Positions 60,606 to 64,000 of a DNA stretch of 64,000 nucleotides are shown here, one piece after another (the first letter of the stretch is position 1; each line of letters starts with the position of its first letter). The translations under genes were made by a program, and so were the position numbers. Below the pieces are notes generated by a model. It was not told where the DNA came from. It made no database searches and was given only the letters and a program-made list of their open reading frames with translations. Source of the DNA: Gilliamella sp. ESL0443 (GTDB lineage Bacteria; Pseudomonadota; Gammaproteobacteria; Enterobacterales; Orbaceae); NCBI RefSeq assembly GCF_019469165.1, contig NZ_CP048263.1, positions 1,984,001-2,048,000 on the forward strand, given 5' to 3'.

Positions 60606-60608
60606 AAT

Positions 60609-63131
60609 CTACTCTCCTGACATAACTTGACGTTCTTCAAGGGTGGCGGGACGATGTTGTTGTCGCTCAGGTACAAACTGAACATTATCGTCTCGTTTAG
60701 GACTATTAATAAAATGAGCAAACCGGATTTGTGCTTCTGGATTATTAACAGTTTCTTTCCATTCACAAACAAAAAGCTTACGAATGCGAGCCATCTCTTT
60801 TTCAAGTTCGTCATTGATACCTAATTTGTCATCAATAATGACACTACGCAAATATTCGATCCCCCCCTCAAGGTTTTCAAACCAGACAGAAGTCCGTTGT
60901 AATTTATCCGCTGTACGAATATAGAACATAAGGAAACGGTCTAAGTAGCGAATAAGGGTTTCTCGATCTAAATCAGCAGCTAAAAGATCGGCATGACGAG
61001 GTTTCATACCACCATTACCACAAACATAAAGATTCCAACCTTTTTCAGTTGCAATAACGCCAATATCCTTACCCTGAGCTTCGGCACATTCACGGGTACA
61101 ACCTGAAACACCAAGTTTGAATTTATGAGGCGCTCGAATACCTTTATAGCGGTTTTCTAATTCGACACCTAAACTAACACTATCTCCTACCCCAAACCGA
61201 CACCAAGTGCTACCTACGCAAGTTTTTGCCATACGTAATGCCTTAGCGTAAGCGTGACCACTCTCAAAACCAGCATCAATCAGTTCTTTCCAGATAGCAG
61301 GAAGATCATCTTTTTGCGCACCAAACAACGCTATACGTTGTGAACCAGTAATTTTTGAATAGAGATTGTATTTCTTAGCAATCTGACCAACCGCAATCAA
61401 TCCTTCTGGAGTAATTTCACCACCAGCACTACGAGGAATAATTGAATAAGTACCATTTTTTTGAATATTACCTAAAAAGATATCATTACTATCTTGTAAC
61501 GGTACAAGATCTGGTTTAAGAATATAATTATTCCAACATGAAGCTAATATAGATCCAACTGTTGGTTTACAAACTTCACAGCCATAGCCGGTACCATGCT
61601 TTTTTATCACTTCATCAAAGGAAGTTAATCCTTCAACACGAATTAAGTGAAAAAGCTCTTGCCGAGAATATTTAAAATGTTCACAAAGTGCATGGCTTAC
61701 TTCAATACCTTGTTTCGCTAATTCCAAATTAAGGATTTGCGTTACTAGTGGTATACAACCACCACATCCACTACCCGCTTTAGTTTCAGCTTTAATTGCA
61801 GCAACAGTATGACAACCAGCATGAATAGCTTGAACAATTTTTGCCTTTGTCACATCAAAACAAGAACATATTTGTGCACTATCAGGTAATGCGTCAGCGC
61901 CTAATGCAGGCTTAGCACCTGCATGTGATGGTAAAATTAGAGAATCAGGATGTTCAGGTAAATCCATATCATTAAGCATCAGTTGCAGCAAGTTACTATA
62001 ATCAGATGTATCACCAACTAAAACAGCACCTAATAGTTTTTTATTATCATTAGATACCACTAACTTTTTATAAACTGGTACACTTTCATCTAAATAAACA
62101 TAGCTTCTGCTAGCTATTGTTTTAGCCTTTGCATCACCAATACTACCAACGTCGACTCCCATTAATTTGAGTTTAGCACTCATATCGGCACCTTCAAATT
62201 TAGCGCTTTCACCGATTAAATGTGCTAAGGCAACTTGTGCCATTTTGTAACCAGGTGCAACTAAACCGTAAACTTTACCTTGCCAACAGGCGCATTCACC
62301 TATGGCATAAATATCCGGATCTGAAGTTTGGCAATAATCGTTAATAACGATACCTCCTCTAGGTCCAATATCTAATTCACACGCTTTAGCTAATTGGTCA
62401 TTGGGACGGATGCCAGTTGAAAAAACAATAAAATCAATTTCAAGTGATGAACCATCAGAAAATTGCATAACTTTACCTGATGGGGTATGAATAATTTCTT
62501 GAGTATTTTTGCTTGTATGAACTCCAACTCCCATCTCTTCGATTTTTCTACGCAGTTGATCACCACCCATTGCATCAAGTTGCTCTGACATTAAGACTGG
62601 AGCAAATTCGACAACATGAGTTTCAACACCTAAGTTTTTCAATGCACCAGCAGCTTCAAGTCCAAGTAAACCTCCACCGACAACTGCACCTATTTTACAA
62701 TTACTAGCACAATCACGAATCGCATCGAGATCTTCAATGGTACGATAAACAAAACAATTCGCCCCTTCAGCACCTTTAATTGGAGGAACCCATGGATAAG
62801 AGCCCGTTGCAATAATCAACTTATCATAAGAAACAATACGCCCAGTTTGTGAATGCACCTCTTTACGTTGGCGATTAATCAAAATAATCCGTTCATTAAG
62901 TAAAATATTAATATCATTTTCTTGGTACAAGCCTTCCCGAACTAAAGACAGAGCTTCTGCAGTATGGCCTGAAAAATAGGAAGAAAGATGAACACGATCA
63001 TAAGCTACTCTTGGTTCTTGGCAAAAGATGGTAATTTTAAAATTATCAGACTGCATTTTTTCGATAATTTCTTCGACAAAACGATGTCCAACCATCCCAT
63101 TGCCTATAATAACGAGATTGGTTTTACTCAT
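60609..63131 (-). CDS. nirB: NADH-dependent nitrite reductase large subunit NirB
   Basis: Siroheme/FAD enzyme reducing nitrite to ammonium in the cytoplasm; 840 residues from the ATG at 63131 (SD GGAG 6 nt upstream), E. coli 847. Order: FAD/NAD(P) domains (VIIGNGMVGHRFVE; VVGGGLLGLEAAGAL), a BFD-like [2Fe-2S] domain (CSCFDVTKA and GSGCGGC), a nitrite/sulfite ferredoxin-like half-domain, and the siroheme/[4Fe-4S] domain (GCTRECAEAQGKD, LYVCGNGG). First gene of nirBDC-cysG. I looked for FNR and NarL sites upstream and saw no convincing match. Confidence 0.96.
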   Translation of the reverse strand: MSKTNLVIIGNGMVGHRFVEEIIEKMQSDNFKITIFCQEPRVAYDRVHLSSYFSGHTAEALSLVREGLYQENDINILLNERIILINRQRKEVHSQTGRIVSYDKLIIATGSYPWVPPIKGAEGANCFVYRTIEDLDAIRDCASNCKIGAVVGGGLLGLEAAGALKNLGVETHVVEFAPVLMSEQLDAMGGDQLRRKIEEMGVGVHTSKNTQEIIHTPSGKVMQFSDGSSLEIDFIVFSTGIRPNDQLAKACELDIGPRGGIVINDYCQTSDPDIYAIGECACWQGKVYGLVAPGYKMAQVALAHLIGESAKFEGADMSAKLKLMGVDVGSIGDAKAKTIASRSYVYLDESVPVYKKLVVSNDNKKLLGAVLVGDTSDYSNLLQLMLNDMDLPEHPDSLILPSHAGAKPALGADALPDSAQICSCFDVTKAKIVQAIHAGCHTVAAIKAETKAGSGCGGCIPLVTQILNLELAKQGIEVSHALCEHFKYSRQELFHLIRVEGLTSFDEVIKKHGTGYGCEVCKPTVGSILASCWNNYILKPDLVPLQDSNDIFLGNIQKNGTYSIIPRSAGGEITPEGLIAVGQIAKKYNLYSKITGSQRIALFGAQKDDLPAIWKELIDAGFESGHAYAKALRMAKTCVGSTWCRFGVGDSVSLGVELENRYKGIRAPHKFKLGVSGCTRECAEAQGKDIGVIATEKGWNLYVCGNGGMKPRHADLLAADLDRETLIRYLDRFLMFYIRTADKLQRTSVWFENLEGGIEYLRSVIIDDKLGINDELEKEMARIRKLFVCEWKETVNNPEAQIRFAHFINSPKRDDNVQFVPERQQHRPATLEERQVMSGE

Positions 63132-63352
63132 AAAAAGCTCCAAATTTATTTTTAATTCAATTATTTAATTTTTATCTATACGATATTTTAAGGAACTTTA
63201 GATAGAATATAATTACCCTCAAGGATTACCACTTTAGTAGTAGATTAAATAATAAGCTTTAAAACAATAAGTTATCATTCTTGACTAACTAAATATCAAT
63301 GAAAATTAACAAATTAATGAGATCAACCTCTCAAACTAAAGTAAAAAAACAA

Positions 63353-63380
63353 TTGCCAATTTAGGACAAACCAGTATAAT
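63353..63380 (+). promoter_or_regulatory. promoter of the MarR-family gene
   Basis: TTGCCA (63353-63358), 16-bp spacer, TATAAT (63375-63380). Initiation near 63387, inside the palindrome that follows. Confidence 0.7.
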
Positions 63381-63391
63381 TAGCCGACTAA
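63380..63391. promoter_or_regulatory. palindromic operator, copy 1
   Basis: TTAGCCGACTAA has TTAG/CTAA arms. Its first base is the last base of the -10, so a repressor bound here would block initiation. The same element recurs at 63950-63961. Confidence 0.6.
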
Positions 63392-63409
63392 ATAAATTAG
63401 GTAAAGCAA

Positions 63410-63907
63410 TTGAATTACAACTCAAGAATACTTCCTTCGCGCGAAACTTTAGCAAAAGCACAAAGTTTTAATGATGAAATTATCGAGGTTTCAGGCGTTG
63501 ATCTGGTCCTAAGTTTAATTACTACTGCCGATTTAATTCGTTCTAATATTTATGCACAACTTGCAAAAGATTATGATGTTTCTGAAGGAAAATTTGAATT
63601 GCTAATGTCATTGTATAGTGAAGGTGAAACCTGCGCTAGCGAGCTAGCATTGAAAGTTGGCGTCACTCCTGCAACTGTCTCAGTAATGGTTAAACGGATG
63701 TTAGCTGCGCAAGATCCTTTAATATCGATGACGAAAAGTGGGGAAGATGGTCGTTCTCGACTAATCAGGCTCACCACAACTGGTGTAAATCTTATACAAA
63801 AAGCGCTACCTAATCACTTAAAATCGATTCGTGCTTTTGCTCAGGTTTTAAATGCACAAGAGCAGGAATCTTTAATTGCAATGTTACGTAAATTATTACG
63901 TAAATAA
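63410..63907 (+). CDS. MarR-family transcriptional regulator
   Basis: Protein of 165 residues with a winged-helix domain (about 55-145). Recognition helix CASELALKVGVTPATVSVMVKRM and the wing DGRSRLIRLTTTG are typical of MarR. The start is a TTG at 63410 with AGG 8 nt upstream. The gene is preceded by a strong promoter overlapped by a palindrome, and the same palindrome occurs in the promoter of the next gene. I infer autoregulation and control of that neighbour, the common MarR arrangement with efflux or detoxification genes. Ligand unknown. Confidence 0.82.
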   Translation: MNYNSRILPSRETLAKAQSFNDEIIEVSGVDLVLSLITTADLIRSNIYAQLAKDYDVSEGKFELLMSLYSEGETCASELALKVGVTPATVSVMVKRMLAAQDPLISMTKSGEDGRSRLIRLTTTGVNLIQKALPNHLKSIRAFAQVLNAQEQESLIAMLRKLLRK

Positions 63908-63944
63908 TTGCTTTTAATCACTAAAAATCATGATATTTTAACAA

Positions 63945-63961
63945 TATACTTAGCTGACTAA
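63945..63961 (+). promoter_or_regulatory. -10 and palindromic operator, copy 2, upstream of the next gene
   Basis: TATACT (63945-63950) and TTAGCTGACTAA (63950-63961), in the same register as copy 1 and differing by one base. No good -35. The downstream gene lies beyond the window edge. Confidence 0.6.
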
Positions 63962-63965
63962 ATAA

Positions 63966-64000
63966 ATGAAAAATAAACTAAACTTAGATTTACCAAAAAA
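63966..64000 (+). CDS. possible start of the next gene (partial)
   Basis: An ATG at 63966 opens a frame MKNKLNLDLPK that stays open to the window edge. It would start only about 9 nt after the predicted transcript start and has no ribosome site, so the true start could be farther on. Confidence 0.3.
   Translation, partial: MKNKLNLDLPK

Noticed and set aside
63132-63350. FNR and NarL sites before nirB
   Set aside because: Only partial TTGAT half-sites and an isolated NarL-like heptamer; no paired motif at a plausible promoter position.

Overview
The window is AT-rich gammaproteobacterial chromosome. Protein content and gene order match enteric relatives in several blocks: dnaA-dnaN-recF-gyrB, rodZ-ispG-hisS-yfgM-bamB-der-yfgJ, tyrS-pdxY, rplU-rpmA-yhbE-obgE, nirBDC-cysG and rstA-rstB. 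The low GC and the mixture of enteric-like blocks in a rearranged order suggest the Orbaceae (Gilliamella-like insect-gut bacteria). That placement is an inference; no rRNA gene is present to confirm it. I noticed no tRNA, rRNA, CRISPR array or insertion sequence.

Layout. 1-1.5 kb: the start of a RstB-like sensor kinase and its RstA-like regulator. 1.6-7.4 kb: a probable small-molecule cluster with a HAD phosphatase, an alpha/beta hydrolase and a pair of SMR-type transporters on +, facing an arginase-fold protein, a GNAT/FemAB-like acyltransferase and a class III aminotransferase on -. 7.6-10.7 kb: mipA/ompV-like gene, rdgC and ompA. 10.8-16.9 kb: dnaA, dnaN, recF and gyrB. 16.9-35.3 kb: eleven genes on one strand, an extended srfABC locus. 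35.5-39.2 kb: gss, ybeD and a frameshifted metY. 39.2-50.3 kb: adk and the yfgJ-der-bamB-yfgM-hisS-ispG-rodZ block, then pdxY-tyrS and putP. 50.6-52.5 kb: nth, smrB, a lipoprotein gene and a small-RNA gene. 52.5-55.3 kb: obgE, yhbE, rpmA and rplU. 55.5-63.1 kb: narXL facing nirBDC-cysG. 63.4-64 kb: a MarR regulator and the promoter of the next gene.

Two things stand out. First, the srf locus encodes SrfA (membrane-anchored), SrfB (actin/Hsp70-fold ATPase) and SrfC (dynamin-like GTPase), together with three periplasmic vWA proteins, a LolCDE/MacB-type ABC pair, a periplasmic FGE-fold protein that lacks the catalytic cysteines, two coiled-coil lipoproteins and a single-pass membrane protein. 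SrfA and two of the vWA proteins share the same N-terminal cytoplasmic module and the same Trp-rich juxtamembrane motif. This suggests one trans-envelope machine in which several anchors present a common docking domain to the cytoplasmic NTPases.

Second, the 333-bp gap between the lipoprotein gene and obgE carries, on the minus strand, a RyhB-type iron-stress small RNA. Its core matches the enterobacterial RyhB core, and it has a Fur box over the promoter and a rho-independent terminator.

Other points: nitrite reduction genes (nirBDC-cysG) sit next to narXL, but the NarX P-box is altered at conserved positions. RodZ has lost its periplasmic domain. metY carries a one-base frameshift. The MarR gene and the gene after it share an identically placed palindromic operator.
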